A stretch of 55,465 nt of DNA from an uncultured Acidimicrobiales bacterium. GTDB taxonomy: Bacteria > Actinomycetota > Acidimicrobiia > Acidimicrobiales > SHLQ01. Under the pieces are notes generated by a model. It worked only from the letters and a program-made list of their open reading frames with translations, was not told the origin of the DNA and ran no database searches. The stretch is taken from assembly GCA_938041035.1 (NCBI GenBank), contig CALHYX010000084.1, positions 1 to 55,465 on the forward strand, given 5' to 3'. Positions 15,888-23,800 of the stretch are shown here, piece after piece. A program made the position numbers and the translations under genes. Positions within the stretch are counted from its first letter, which is position 1. Each line of letters opens with the position of its first letter.

Positions 15888-16528
15888 GCCAGCAGCGGGT
15901 CGTCGGTGTCGGCCGCAACGGTTGTGCGACCACGGTTGGCGATGAGCCACGCGGCCGCGGCCCCGGCGAGGGCACCGAAGAGGTGGCCTTCCCAACTCAC
16001 CGTCGAACTCGGCAAGATGCCGAAGATGAGCCCGCCGTAGAGCAGGCCGGCCAGCACGGCGATGGCGATGGCCTTCAGGCTGCGCTCGAACACTGCGGCC
16101 GCTACCAGGAAGCCGAGGTAGCCGAACACGACGCCGCTGGCGCCGATGTGGTTGCCCGAGCGGGCGAACACCCAGGTGGCGAGCCCGCCGACCACGATGA
16201 TGATCGCGGTGACCATCACCCATACGCGCACGCCGCGCAGCGCCAACAGGCCGCCGAGCACGAGGAAGGGCACGGTGTTGGAGATGAGGTGGCCGAAGTC
16301 GTCGTGCAGGAACGGTGCCCACAACACGCCGTCGAGGCCGTCGATGCGGCGGGGGTGGATGCCGCCGCCCTCGAGGCGGTTGTTGATGATCACGTCGATG
16401 ATCTCGACCGCCCACATCGCCGCCAAGGCGGCAAGGACGAGACCGAATCCGGTGGTGAGCCACCGCGTCCAACCGCGGTTGGTGGTGTCGACGGGGGCGA
16501 GTGACGGGTCCGAGGGCATGAACTCCAT
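15884..16528 (-). CDS. Rhomboid family intramembrane serine protease
   Basis: A 214-residue, six-segment membrane protein with rhomboid signatures: HDDFGHLISNTVPFLVLGG carries the conserved His80 and Asn84, IGASGVVFGYLGF carries nucleophile Ser131, and WEGHLFGALAG carries catalytic His182. It should cleave transmembrane segments of unknown partner proteins. The ATG at 16528 is chosen, with GATCAT 5 nt upstream; an internal ATG at 16519 is possible. The upstream in-frame extension has no similarity and is not used. It converges with the serine hydrolase lipoprotein, sharing 4 bp. Confidence 0.88.
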   Translation of the reverse strand: MEFMPSDPSLAPVDTTNRGWTRWLTTGFGLVLAALAAMWAVEIIDVIINNRLEGGGIHPRRIDGLDGVLWAPFLHDDFGHLISNTVPFLVLGGLLALRGVRVWVMVTAIIIVVGGLATWVFARSGNHIGASGVVFGYLGFLVAAAVFERSLKAIAIAVLAGLLYGGLIFGILPSSTVSWEGHLFGALAGAAAAWLIANRGRTTVAADTDDPLLA

Positions 16529-16775
16529 GCCCCATGATCGCACGGGTGCGCCGCCCTCGCCCTGCGGTGGGCAGGACGACCCCGGCGAAGCCCGAAATTT
16601 CAATGGGTTTTCCCTGTTATCCCCAGGCCTGGAAAAAAACTGTGGAAAAACAAAGAAATCGGGAGAACAGCCTGCATCGAAAAAGTGACTGTGCTATGGT
16701 TTCTCCATCACGTCGCCTCGGCACCAGCCGAGGCGATTTCGTCGTTTTCGCCCGCAATTCCGCCAAATACCCGGC
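16529..16775. other. Gene-free stretch with DnaA-box-like pair and A/T-rich imperfect palindrome
   Basis: Between the rhomboid start and the repeat block there is no convincing gene. TTATCCCCA (16617-16625) and the inverted TGTGGAAAA (16641-16649) each differ by one base from the DnaA box TTATCCACA. Between them are the perfect palindrome CCAGGCCTGG (16623-16632) and a run of seven A. The region is clearly more A/T-rich than its surroundings. A terminator-like hairpin follows at 16715. Confidence 0.45.
16715..16750 (+). terminator. Rho-independent terminator-like hairpin without an upstream gene
   Basis: CGCCTCGG (16715-16722), loop CACCAG, CCGAGGCG (16729-16736), then ATTTCGTCGTTTT. The T-rich side shows plus-strand orientation, yet no plus-strand gene precedes it. 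A TATGGT box lies at 16696-16701, so it may end a very short transcript. Confidence 0.55.
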
Positions 16776-16857
16776 GGGGTCTGACCCCCGATGTTTTCAT
16801 TTGAGCGTTCGCGAGGCCCAGTGGGGTCTGACCCCCGTTGTTTTCATTTGAGCGTTA
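16776..16857. repeat. Two tandem GGGGTCTGACCCC repeats with TTTGAGCG tails
   Basis: Cores at 16776-16788 and 16823-16836 are each followed by a near-identical tail of the form TTGTTTTCATTTGAGCGTT (one G-to-T type difference between copies). The second tail abuts the stop codon of the minus-strand gene that ends at 16855; the TAA itself falls in the repeat tail. Confidence 0.9.
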
Positions 16858-17115
16858 GTGAGGGTTGTCCCGGAGCTCGAGGAACTTCTCGAGGGCCCGC
16901 CGGTGGGCGTTGGCGCCGGAGCCGACGATCCCTCCGTCGCGGGCATCTTTGGCTGCGTCCTCGAGCGCCTTCAACAGGTCGTGCAGATTGTCCTCGGGGC
17001 TCGCCGTTCGGACGGCGTCGAAGGCCACGTGCACCTGGCCGAGCGACTCCTGGACCTCGGCAAACTCCTTGTCGAGCTTGGCGCGGGCCTTGGCAAGGTC
17101 TTCTTCGTGGCTCAA
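16855..17115 (-). CDS. Small helical protein of unknown function
   Basis: An 86-residue, highly charged, almost entirely helical sequence, beginning SHEEDLAKARAKLDKEFAEV and ending HRRALEKFLELRDNPH, likely forming a helical bundle or coiled coil. No family is recognised. The TTG at 17115 is proposed as start because GGA stands 7 nt upstream and the frame further upstream loses helical, charged character; confidence in the start is low. The stop codon lies within the tail of the adjacent repeat, so the repeat may have set or altered the C-terminus. Confidence 0.5.
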   Translation of the reverse strand: MSHEEDLAKARAKLDKEFAEVQESLGQVHVAFDAVRTASPEDNLHDLLKALEDAAKDARDGGIVGSGANAHRRALEKFLELRDNPH

Positions 17116-17329
17116 CGTCGTATCCAATCTGTGGCGAAAGATCCCCGGCCATCGGGATTCATCCCATCTTGGTCGACTCGGCTTCGACGGCGCGGTAATT
17201 CGCTTGCGATCGTCGTGAGGTCGGTCATCATGGACCCAGCCACCGTTCGCCTTGGAGAGGTGCGGCGCGGCGTTCCCACCCGTCCCCACCGCGCCACCGA
17301 TTGCGCGCCAACTCCAAGGCGAACACAAC

Positions 17330-18388
17330 ATGAACGACCACATGCTCGAACCTGGCTGGTGGCAGGCATCCGACGGCCGCTGGTATCGGCCCGAGGACTT
17401 TCCGGGTGCACCCGACGGCCCACCCAGCCAGTTCGGCCAACGGCCCGCCGCCCCCGCCGGAGCCCTCGGTGTGGTGATCGAACCCGCGGCCTCGACCGGT
17501 TCGGCCGCTAAAGCTCCCGCGGCGAGCAGCCGGTCCGGCGGCGGACTCCGCACCGCCATGGTCGCGGTGGCCGCGCTGTTGATCCTCGTCGCGATCGGAG
17601 GTGCCTCCTGGCTCGCACTCTCCGGCGATGATCAGTTGGACCAGGCCGTCGCCGAGGCAGCAGCCGGAGCGACCGGGACGGGGGCCATCGCGCCCCCGCC
17701 CGGTCAGGCGGCCGAGCCCGCGGAGCGCCCCGCCGCCCCTGCGCCGGCCGACGCGAACGCCGAAGACGACGAAGCAGGGCCCGGGGAGGAGGAGCCGCCC
17801 GACGAGCTGGACTCGCTGGCCCCGGGCGAGATCTTGGGTGAGCCCGAAGCGGTCGCCGACGTCGGCGGTTGCCGGATCCTGGGGACCGACCGGATCGAGG
17901 TCGCCCTCGAGAACCGCAGCCAGGAGCGGGTGAGCTACGTGCTCGACGTCGTGATGCGCGACAGCGCCGGTACCAAGATCGGGGCCGACGATGTGTTCGT
18001 TCGATTCGTCCGCCCGAAGGAGACGGTCGCCGAGATGATCTACACCTTCGAGATCAACGGAGCGGTGACGTGTGAGATCGGCCGGGTGCGCCGCTGGGAG
18101 GATCCGTCGCTCAACGAATTGACCGATGCGACGTGCCGCATCGTCGGGGTGGACTCCCTGAACGAAATCGAGGTGCGGGTGTCGGTGACCAACCCCACCG
18201 ACGACGTCGTCGAATACGACGTCGCCGTCGCGATCATGCGCGATGGCAAACGCATCGGGATCGCCCGGGCGGGGTTTCGCGAGGTCTACGGCAGCGAAAC
18301 CGACTCCAAGTCGGCCGCCAGTCGAGTGCAGGGCCCCGACGCGGGCGCGACGTGTGAGATCGTCGACATCGAGCGCACCACCGGCTGA
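17330..18388 (+). CDS. Membrane-anchored protein with duplicated extracellular beta domain
   Basis: A 352-residue protein. It opens with PGWWQASDGRWYRPED (about residues 8-23), a cytoplasmic motif often found at the start of Acidimicrobiia membrane proteins. A single membrane segment (about 75-97) is followed by a disordered Ala/Pro/Glu linker. The rest consists of two related domains, each starting with a CRI..G strand and ending TCEI (Cys181/Cys248 and Cys269/Cys342), probably each closed by one disulfide and similar in form to FxLYD-type beta domains. The ligand is unknown. The ATG at 17330 has AAGG upstream. It is followed after 70 bp by the SGNH protein gene, possibly an operon. Confidence 0.7.
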   Translation: MNDHMLEPGWWQASDGRWYRPEDFPGAPDGPPSQFGQRPAAPAGALGVVIEPAASTGSAAKAPAASSRSGGGLRTAMVAVAALLILVAIGGASWLALSGDDQLDQAVAEAAAGATGTGAIAPPPGQAAEPAERPAAPAPADANAEDDEAGPGEEEPPDELDSLAPGEILGEPEAVADVGGCRILGTDRIEVALENRSQERVSYVLDVVMRDSAGTKIGADDVFVRFVRPKETVAEMIYTFEINGAVTCEIGRVRRWEDPSLNELTDATCRIVGVDSLNEIEVRVSVTNPTDDVVEYDVAVAIMRDGKRIGIARAGFREVYGSETDSKSAASRVQGPDAGATCEIVDIERTTG

Positions 18389-18458
18389 TTCCCCCAGCCC
18401 TACCCACCGGAGCCCGTACCCAACTAAAAGATCCGCCGCCCGCATCCGATAGGAGCCA

Positions 18459-19730
18459 ATGCGTAGCGGCGGTACCCGACCGATGGGGCGATCACTGATC
18501 GCCCTTCTCACCCTGTTGGCGATGCTGGCCGGCGCGGCGCCCAGCGCCGCGCAGGGCACGGAACCCGACGCCGAGAGCGCACCCGAGGTGCGCACCGAAA
18601 CCGATCTCGATCCGAACCCCGAAGCCGGTCGGCCCCGAGTGTGGGCCATCCATGATTCGGTGATGCTCGGCGCCCGCACCAACACCCGGGCCGCGTTGCC
18701 CGGCTATGAGGTCAACTTCGATGGGTTTGGCGGCTTCCGCCCGCAGGCGGCGCCCGCGCTGATCGCCCGGCAGCGCCATCTGATCGACGACATCGTCGTG
18801 GTGGCCCTCGGCACCAACTACCTGGGCAACGAGGCCAACTTCGCCGCCGATGTCGAGCGCACCCTCGTCGCCCTTGCCGACGTCGACCGGGTGATCTGGG
18901 TCAACGCCCAGGTGTATCGCCGCGGCATGCTCGAAGTGAACCGGGTGCTCGAAGCCGCCGCCACCCGCTGGGACAACGTCCAGCTGGCCGACTGGGCCGG
19001 GATCTGGCGTCCGGAGTACGTGTGGGCTCCCGGCGACGTGCACCTCACCCATCCCGGCCGTGACGCCTACGCCGAACTCGTCCGCTCCCATGTCGAAGGT
19101 GATGCCTCGGTGGGGCTGGCGCCGAAAGGTGCCGCACTGATCGAGGACAAGCGAGGCAGTCTGCTGGTCACCGGTTACGCCTATGACCCCGACGACGAGG
19201 CGCCGGTGATGACCCGGGTGCTGATCAACGGCCAGGTGTACGCCGAACAGCTGGCCCGACGCCCCCGCAGCGATCTCGGCCATCTCGAGATCGGTCCCCG
19301 GCACGGCTTTCGGATGCGGCTGTCGGTGCCCGACGGTGTCCACCGGGTGTGCGTCGAAGCCCTCGACCTCGACGGCAAGCGTTCGCGCGTGATCGGCTGC
19401 GAGCAGGTCGCGCTGCATCACGAACCGGTGGGTTCGCTCGACCGGGCCGTGCCCGGCGCCGGCACCATCACCCTCGGCGGCTGGGTGATGGACCCCGATC
19501 GCAAGCGGCCGAGCGTTGCGCACGTCTACATCGATGGTCGCTACGTCACGGCGGTGCGAGCTCGGGTCGAACGCCCCGATGTCGCCGCCGCATTCGGCAA
19601 CGGCTCGCGGCACGGATTCCTGTTCACGGTGCCCTCACCGCCGGGCGTGCACGAGGTGTGCATCTACGGCATAAACGAGATGGCCGGCTGGCGCAACCCG
19701 TCGATTGGCTGTCGCACCGTCACCGTCTAG
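18459..19730 (+). CDS. Secreted SGNH-hydrolase-like protein with two C-terminal beta domains
   Basis: A 423-residue protein. A signal peptide (about residues 9-32, ending APSAAQG) is followed by an SGNH-like domain like those joined to OafA-type acyltransferases: VWAIHDSVMLGA (His65-Asp66-Ser67 in place of GDS), VVALGTNYLGN as block III and GDVHLTHPG as block V. Residues about 225-423 contain two similar units, each with a GxRHGF or GSRHGF turn and a VHxVCxxxxD/N strand, probably beta-sandwich modules. Catalysis is plausible but block I is non-standard. AGGAG lies just before the ATG at 18459. It probably acts on the cell surface or a polymer outside the cell. Confidence 0.72.
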   Translation: MRSGGTRPMGRSLIALLTLLAMLAGAAPSAAQGTEPDAESAPEVRTETDLDPNPEAGRPRVWAIHDSVMLGARTNTRAALPGYEVNFDGFGGFRPQAAPALIARQRHLIDDIVVVALGTNYLGNEANFAADVERTLVALADVDRVIWVNAQVYRRGMLEVNRVLEAAATRWDNVQLADWAGIWRPEYVWAPGDVHLTHPGRDAYAELVRSHVEGDASVGLAPKGAALIEDKRGSLLVTGYAYDPDDEAPVMTRVLINGQVYAEQLARRPRSDLGHLEIGPRHGFRMRLSVPDGVHRVCVEALDLDGKRSRVIGCEQVALHHEPVGSLDRAVPGAGTITLGGWVMDPDRKRPSVAHVYIDGRYVTAVRARVERPDVAAAFGNGSRHGFLFTVPSPPGVHEVCIYGINEMAGWRNPSIGCRTVTV

Positions 19731-19747
19731 AGCCGGACGGCGCTCGG

Positions 19748-20017
19748 TCAGATGGTGATCTGGCCGGCGGGGTCGAGGGTGGGTGACGCCGCGGGCAGAA
19801 CCTCGTCGCACCGGTGACCGCTGGTCACCATCTCGTTGAGGGCCTTGATCTTGCGGCTGGCCGTGGTCTCGAACGCCGGTGGGTACACCGCGTGAACCGC
19901 CGCGGCTGCCGCCGCGCCCGCCAACTGCGCGGCACAGCCGAGCGCAAAGCGGAAGTGTTGACCGTAGGTCTCCTCGACGGTGGCCGGATGAGCCGTGAGT
20001 CGCTGTGGAAGTGCCAT
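19748..20017 (-). CDS. DUF6356-like small membrane protein
   Basis: An 89-residue protein resembling DUF6356: LTAHPATVEETYGQHFRFALG, a hydrophobic alanine-rich segment (about residues 30-46) and HAVYPPAFETTASRKIKALNEM. Family members are small proteins with one membrane helix and unknown role. TACCGT stands 6 nt before the ATG at 20017, suggesting a leaderless message. It is divergent from the Lrp/AsnC gene, and the intergenic region holds two inverted repeats, one overlapping this -10 box, so the regulator may control it. Confidence 0.7.
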   Translation of the reverse strand: MALPQRLTAHPATVEETYGQHFRFALGCAAQLAGAAAAAAVHAVYPPAFETTASRKIKALNEMVTSGHRCDEVLPAASPTLDPAGQITI

Positions 20018-20021
20018 GCCT

Positions 20022-20121
20022 CAACGGTAGAAGATTTCCGTTGAAACGTTCTGGCAAAAACCTCACGGTCGTGGCCGCAACGAGTGAAAACGTTGCGCAA
20101 AGAGGAGAACGAGCGTAAAAT
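20022..20121. promoter_or_regulatory. Divergent regulatory region with paired inverted repeats and lrp-like promoter
   Basis: CAACGG-N10-CCGTTG (20022-20043) overlaps the -10 box TACCGT (20024-20029, minus) of the DUF6356 gene. CGCAAC-N10-GTTGCG (20076-20097) overlaps the -35 TTGCGC (20093-20098) of the plus-strand promoter, whose -10 is TAAAAT (20116-20121) after a 17-bp spacer. Centres are 54 bp apart, about five helical turns, as expected for an Lrp-type protein wrapping DNA. Confidence 0.6.
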
Positions 20122-20130
20122 CATTCTATT

Positions 20131-20592
20131 GTGGACGAAGTTGATCGGGAAATTGTGCGCTTACTCCAGGCGGACGCATCGCTGTCGGCCCGAGAGGTGG
20201 CCGAACACGTTGGATTGACCGCGACACCGTGCTGGCGCCGCATCCAGAATCTGGAGAAATCGGGCGTCATCGCCAGTCGGGTGGCGCTGCTCGATCGATC
20301 CAAGCTGAACCTCGGTGTGAGCGCGCTGGTGCAGATTCGTACCAACGAGCACAGCCAACCCTGGCTGGAACGCTTTCAGGCGGGTATCGCCGAGTTCCCC
20401 GAAATCGTCGAGGCCTACCGCACCAGCGGCGAGATCGACTACGTCCTCAAAGTCGTCGTGCCCGACATCGCGGCCTACGACGCCTTCTACAAACGACTGA
20501 TCGATGCCGTCGACCTGTACGACGTGCGCACCGTGTTTGTCATGGAAGAGATGAAACACACCACCGCGCTGCCGCTCGACTATCTCGACTGA
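20131..20592 (+). CDS. Lrp/AsnC family transcriptional regulator
   Basis: A 153-residue Lrp/AsnC protein. The N-terminal helix-turn-helix is DREIVRLLQADASLSAREVAEHVGL to about residue 45, with TATPCWRRIQNLEKSGVI as the recognition and wing region. The C-terminal half is the RAM ligand-binding domain, including EIVEAYRTSGEIDYVLKVVVPD. Such regulators respond to amino acids or related small ligands. The GTG at 20131 is 9 nt after a TAAAAT -10 box and has no ribosome site, so it is probably leaderless. The target is likely the divergent gene and itself. Confidence 0.9.
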   Translation: MDEVDREIVRLLQADASLSAREVAEHVGLTATPCWRRIQNLEKSGVIASRVALLDRSKLNLGVSALVQIRTNEHSQPWLERFQAGIAEFPEIVEAYRTSGEIDYVLKVVVPDIAAYDAFYKRLIDAVDLYDVRTVFVMEEMKHTTALPLDYLD

Positions 20593-20654
20593 GCCCGGAC
20601 ATCTCGATGATGTCCCGGGCCCAACCCGCCCGGGAGCGAAAGTCAGCTTCGCGG

Positions 20655-20660
20655 TACTGT
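20655..20660 (+). promoter_or_regulatory. -10 box of the leaderless three-gene cluster
   Basis: TACTGT followed by 7 nt and the ATG at 20668. Confidence 0.45.
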
Positions 20661-20667
20661 CGCGAAC

Positions 20668-20979
20668 ATGACCGAGCAGTTGCATGGCCGAATCATCGAT
20701 GTCAACGATCGCAAGATCATCGAAGGCACCGAGGTCGGCGTCACCGCGGTGCGGGCCGACGAGTCCCAGGCCACCGTGGTGGTCCGCGCCGATGCGACGG
20801 GCGAGTTCGTGATCGACCTGCCCGCCGGGCCCTTTACCGCAGCCCGAGCGGCGGCCGCGTTCGAGGGCTGCGCTCCGGTGGAGCTCGACCTCGATGACGA
20901 CGGTGAGATCCTGGGCGGCGACATCGTATTCACGGTCGATCCGGGAATGGATTCGCACCTGCGGCTCGGCGCGGGCTGA
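20668..20979 (+). CDS. Small beta-domain protein, carboxypeptidase-regulatory-like
   Basis: A 103-residue protein with no signal peptide. The pattern GRIIDVNDRKIIEGTEVGVTAV, TGEFVIDLPAGPFTAARAAAAF and APVELDLDDDGEILGGDIVF is reminiscent of the carboxypeptidase regulatory-like beta-sandwich, though cytoplasmic here. No function is known. It is the first of three genes that run 20668-22634 with a 3-bp gap and then a 4-bp overlap, so they are very likely one operon. Confidence 0.6.
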   Translation: MTEQLHGRIIDVNDRKIIEGTEVGVTAVRADESQATVVVRADATGEFVIDLPAGPFTAARAAAAFEGCAPVELDLDDDGEILGGDIVFTVDPGMDSHLRLGAG

Positions 20980-20982
20980 TCC

Positions 20983-21450
20983 ATGCTGCTCCCGCTGTTC
21001 GAAGAGGTCGCCGACGCCATGGTGAGCCTGGTGCCGAGCGAGCTGGGCGAATGGCACCACAAAGTCCATCGCGGGGGTATCAAGGTGTGGTTCGGGTCGG
21101 CTACGCCATCGCGCGAACACTACGAGTCACAGATGATTCCTCGCCGCCACATCGACGGTGAGTCCGGGGTCGCCCTCGAGACCGGCTTCCACGCCGAAAA
21201 CAAGGTTCAGGCCGACAATGACGCCGTGCTCGATCATCTCATCGCCAAGGAGAAGACCTGGCGCAAAGCGCTCGGCCCCGATGCCGTGGCCGGCCCGTTT
21301 CTCGGGCGACCCGACGACTGGCGGCGGGTCTCGGAAACCTGGCTCGACGCCGATCTCGGCGAACCGGAGCTGGCCATCGAACTGGCGAGCCGGCTCACCG
21401 ACTACATCGAAGTCCTCGAACCGCTGCTGCGGGCGCAGCCCGGTCGATGA
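20983..21450 (+). CDS. Conserved hypothetical protein
   Basis: A 155-residue soluble protein of no recognised family. It begins MLLPLFEEVADAMVSLVPSEL, contains an HHKVHRGGIKVWFG basic segment, a central HIDGESGVALETGFHAENK stretch and a helical C-terminus. The composition and alternating strand/helix pattern suggest a compact alpha-beta domain. Its ATG follows the preceding gene by 3 bp, and its TGA overlaps the ATG of the esterase as ATGA, indicating translational coupling. A shared role with the esterase is likely but unknown. Confidence 0.6.
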   Translation: MLLPLFEEVADAMVSLVPSELGEWHHKVHRGGIKVWFGSATPSREHYESQMIPRRHIDGESGVALETGFHAENKVQADNDAVLDHLIAKEKTWRKALGPDAVAGPFLGRPDDWRRVSETWLDADLGEPELAIELASRLTDYIEVLEPLLRAQPGR

Positions 21451-22634
21451 CCGACCCGCCGATCGTCGGCGACCACCGGCCTGAGTTTCAGGCCGTCGCC
21501 GACGCCTTCGCCGCCAACTTCAGGCCGACCGGCACCGCCGACGGCCCCGCCGACGTCGGTGAACTCGGAGCGGCGCTCGTCGTGCTGGTCGGGGGCGAAA
21601 CCGTGCTCGACCTGGCCGGCGGATGGGCCGACATTGCCGGAACCCGGCCCTTTCAGCCCACCTCGCTCGTCAACGCGTACTCGGTGGGTAAGGCCCTCAC
21701 CGCCGTCGCGGTGATGCGCCTGGTCGACGACGGGCGCCTCGAGCTCGACCGCCCCCTGACCGAGCACTGGCCCGAGTTCGCCGCCGGCGACAAGCACGGC
21801 GCGACGCTGCGCCACGCGCTCACCCATGCCGCCGGTGTCCCGGCCATCGCCGAGCCCATGGCCAACGACGCCCTCGCCGACTGGGATGCCATGGCGGCCG
21901 CGGTGGCCCGCACTCCGGCGTACTGGGAGCCCGGTTCGGCCCACGGCTACCACGTCAACACCTTCGGTTACGTCGCCGCGGCCGCGGCCTGCCGAGTCAC
22001 TGGATCGACCTTCCCCGAGCTGCTCCGAGCCGAACTCACCGGCCCGGTCGGCGTCGCCGACGACCTCTTCATCGGGACCCCGGTCGGACATCTCGACCGC
22101 TGTGTCGAGATCGATGTCGGCGGCCCGGGCACCGGCCCGCTCGCGTTTCCCGATGAGGGCGACGACCGGGCTCGCATGCTGCACGCCGCCTATTTCAACC
22201 CGCCCTCGATCGCTGGCATGGGGATGGTGAACAGCGCCGAGTGGCGTAGGGCGTCGGTGCCGTCGACCAACGGCCAGATGACCGCACGAGCCGTCGCCCG
22301 GTGTTACGCCGCGCTCTTGCCATCGGCCTCGTCGCCGCTGCTGAGCGGCGACCTGCTCGCCGAGGCGACGTCCACCCAGACCGACGGTCCCGACCTCATC
22401 ATCGGCCGGCCCACGCGATTCGGACTGGGTTTTCAGCTGCATCGCGACGAGCGGACGTTGGGCACGACCCCGGCCGCGTTCGGTCACTACGGCTACGGCG
22501 GGTCGCTGGGCTTCGCCGACCCCAGTCTCGATGTGGCGTTCGCGTTTCTGACCGCCCGTCCGGGCGATCGCTGGCAGCCGCCGCGCACAAAGCGCCTACT
22601 GGCGGCGCTGCGGTCGTGCTTTTCGATTCCCTAG
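21447..22634 (+). CDS. Beta-lactamase-fold serine hydrolase (esterase-like)
   Basis: A 395-residue cytoplasmic serine hydrolase of the EstB/LovD-like branch of the beta-lactamase fold. The SxxK motif is AYSVGKALT, the second motif is HGYHVNTFGYV (YxxN spacing as in EstB-type proteins) and the third region is HYGYGGSLGFADP. No signal peptide is present, unlike penicillin-binding proteins, so it probably hydrolyses or transfers small acyl esters. It is the last gene of the three-gene operon and overlaps the convergent acyl-CoA dehydrogenase stop by 4 bp. Confidence 0.85.
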   Translation: MTDPPIVGDHRPEFQAVADAFAANFRPTGTADGPADVGELGAALVVLVGGETVLDLAGGWADIAGTRPFQPTSLVNAYSVGKALTAVAVMRLVDDGRLELDRPLTEHWPEFAAGDKHGATLRHALTHAAGVPAIAEPMANDALADWDAMAAAVARTPAYWEPGSAHGYHVNTFGYVAAAAACRVTGSTFPELLRAELTGPVGVADDLFIGTPVGHLDRCVEIDVGGPGTGPLAFPDEGDDRARMLHAAYFNPPSIAGMGMVNSAEWRRASVPSTNGQMTARAVARCYAALLPSASSPLLSGDLLAEATSTQTDGPDLIIGRPTRFGLGFQLHRDERTLGTTPAAFGHYGYGGSLGFADPSLDVAFAFLTARPGDRWQPPRTKRLLAALRSCFSIP

Positions 22635-23800
22635 CGCCGCGCCCGGGGGAGGCCGAGATGGGCTTCGGCCACCATGTTGCGGTTGATCTCCGATGTCCCG
22701 CCGTAGATCGTGGTGACCGGTGCGTGGCGGAAGGTCTCTTCGACGAACGCCACGTGCGGGCCATCGCCCTCGACCCGTTTGACCAATCCGTCCGGCCCCA
22801 TCGCATCCATGAACCAGTGGCTGTGCTTCTTGAAGGTCTCCGAGGCGAAGAGTTTCGTCATCGAACCCTCGACCCCGAACGGCGCGCCGGTATCGGCGAG
22901 GTAGGCGGTCTTTTGCGCGAAACATCGGCAGACCTCGACGTCGATCATCGCCCGCACGAGCGACTCGCGCAGCCCGGGGTCGTCGATCATGGCGCCGCCG
23001 TCGGGCGCCGGTGCGTCGGTCGCCCAATCGATGGTCGCGTCGATGAGCGGCGGCGAGTAGAACTGTCCGCCGGCGATGCCGCGCTCGAACTTCAGCGCGG
23101 TCTTCATCACGTTCCAGCCGCCGTCCACGTCGCCGAGGCGCCACTTGTCGTCGAGGCGGACCTCGTCGTAGAAGGTGGCGTTCGAACGCTCGTAGCCCAT
23201 GGTCCACACCGGTTGGATCTCGATACCCGGCGAGTCGAGCGGGACGATGAAGAACGTGAGGCCCTTGTGCTTGGGAACGTCGGGATTCGTGCGGGTGAGC
23301 AGGATCACGTAGTCGGCGACGTGGGCCATCGTGGTCCACATCTTTTGTCCGTTGATCACCCATTCGTCACCGTCGCGCACCGCCTTGGTCTGGGCGGCGG
23401 CCACGTCGGAACCCGACTCGGGTTCGCTGTAGCCAAACGCCCCCAGCGCGTCGCCGGACAGCAAGCGGGGGACGACCTCGCCTTTGAGAAAGTCGTTGCC
23501 CAACTCGAGGATGATCGACGCCATACCGATGGCGACACCCATGGCGTCGATCGGGGCGCGGAACAGTTGCAGCTCCTCGATGAGCACCGACATCTTGAGC
23601 GGGCTCATGCCGCCGCCGCCGAGCTCGGTGGGCACGGCCCCGCTCAGCCAACCCTTGGCGGCCATGGCCTTGTGGAGGTCGTCGCTGTGCACGGTGCCGG
23701 TGTCGACTTCCTCGAGCACGGCGTCGGTCACGTGTTCGGTGAGGAACTCCTGCACCTCGGTGCGGAAGGCCTCAACGTCGGCGGGATAGGAGAAATCCAT
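22631..23800 (-). CDS. Acyl-CoA dehydrogenase (large partner)
   Basis: A 389-residue flavoprotein. It shows the acyl-CoA dehydrogenase hallmarks GAFGYSEPESGSDVAA and DEWVINGQKMWTT (FAD and substrate loop), FFIVPLDSPGIEIQP in the beta domain, and the C-terminal TTIYGGTSEINRNMVAE. It oxidises an acyl-CoA to the 2-enoyl-CoA. Its ATG overlaps the TGA of the upstream dehydrogenase gene by one base (TGATG), so the two are coupled and likely form a heteromeric enzyme like the mycobacterial paired FadE enzymes that act on bulky, for example steroid-derived, acyl-CoAs. The substrate here is not known. Confidence 0.9.
   Translation of the reverse strand: MDFSYPADVEAFRTEVQEFLTEHVTDAVLEEVDTGTVHSDDLHKAMAAKGWLSGAVPTELGGGGMSPLKMSVLIEELQLFRAPIDAMGVAIGMASIILELGNDFLKGEVVPRLLSGDALGAFGYSEPESGSDVAAAQTKAVRDGDEWVINGQKMWTTMAHVADYVILLTRTNPDVPKHKGLTFFIVPLDSPGIEIQPVWTMGYERSNATFYDEVRLDDKWRLGDVDGGWNVMKTALKFERGIAGGQFYSPPLIDATIDWATDAPAPDGGAMIDDPGLRESLVRAMIDVEVCRCFAQKTAYLADTGAPFGVEGSMTKLFASETFKKHSHWFMDAMGPDGLVKRVEGDGPHVAFVEETFRHAPVTTIYGGTSEINRNMVAEAHLGLPRARR

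Noticed and set aside
14160..16535. A minus-strand open frame of about 790 codons across the serine hydrolase and rhomboid genes
   Set aside because: No domain is recognisable and it runs through two well-supported genes in other frames.
16604..16660. Chromosomal origin of replication
   Set aside because: Only two imperfect DnaA-like boxes are present, and dnaA, dnaN, recF, gyrB and rpmH are absent from the surroundings.
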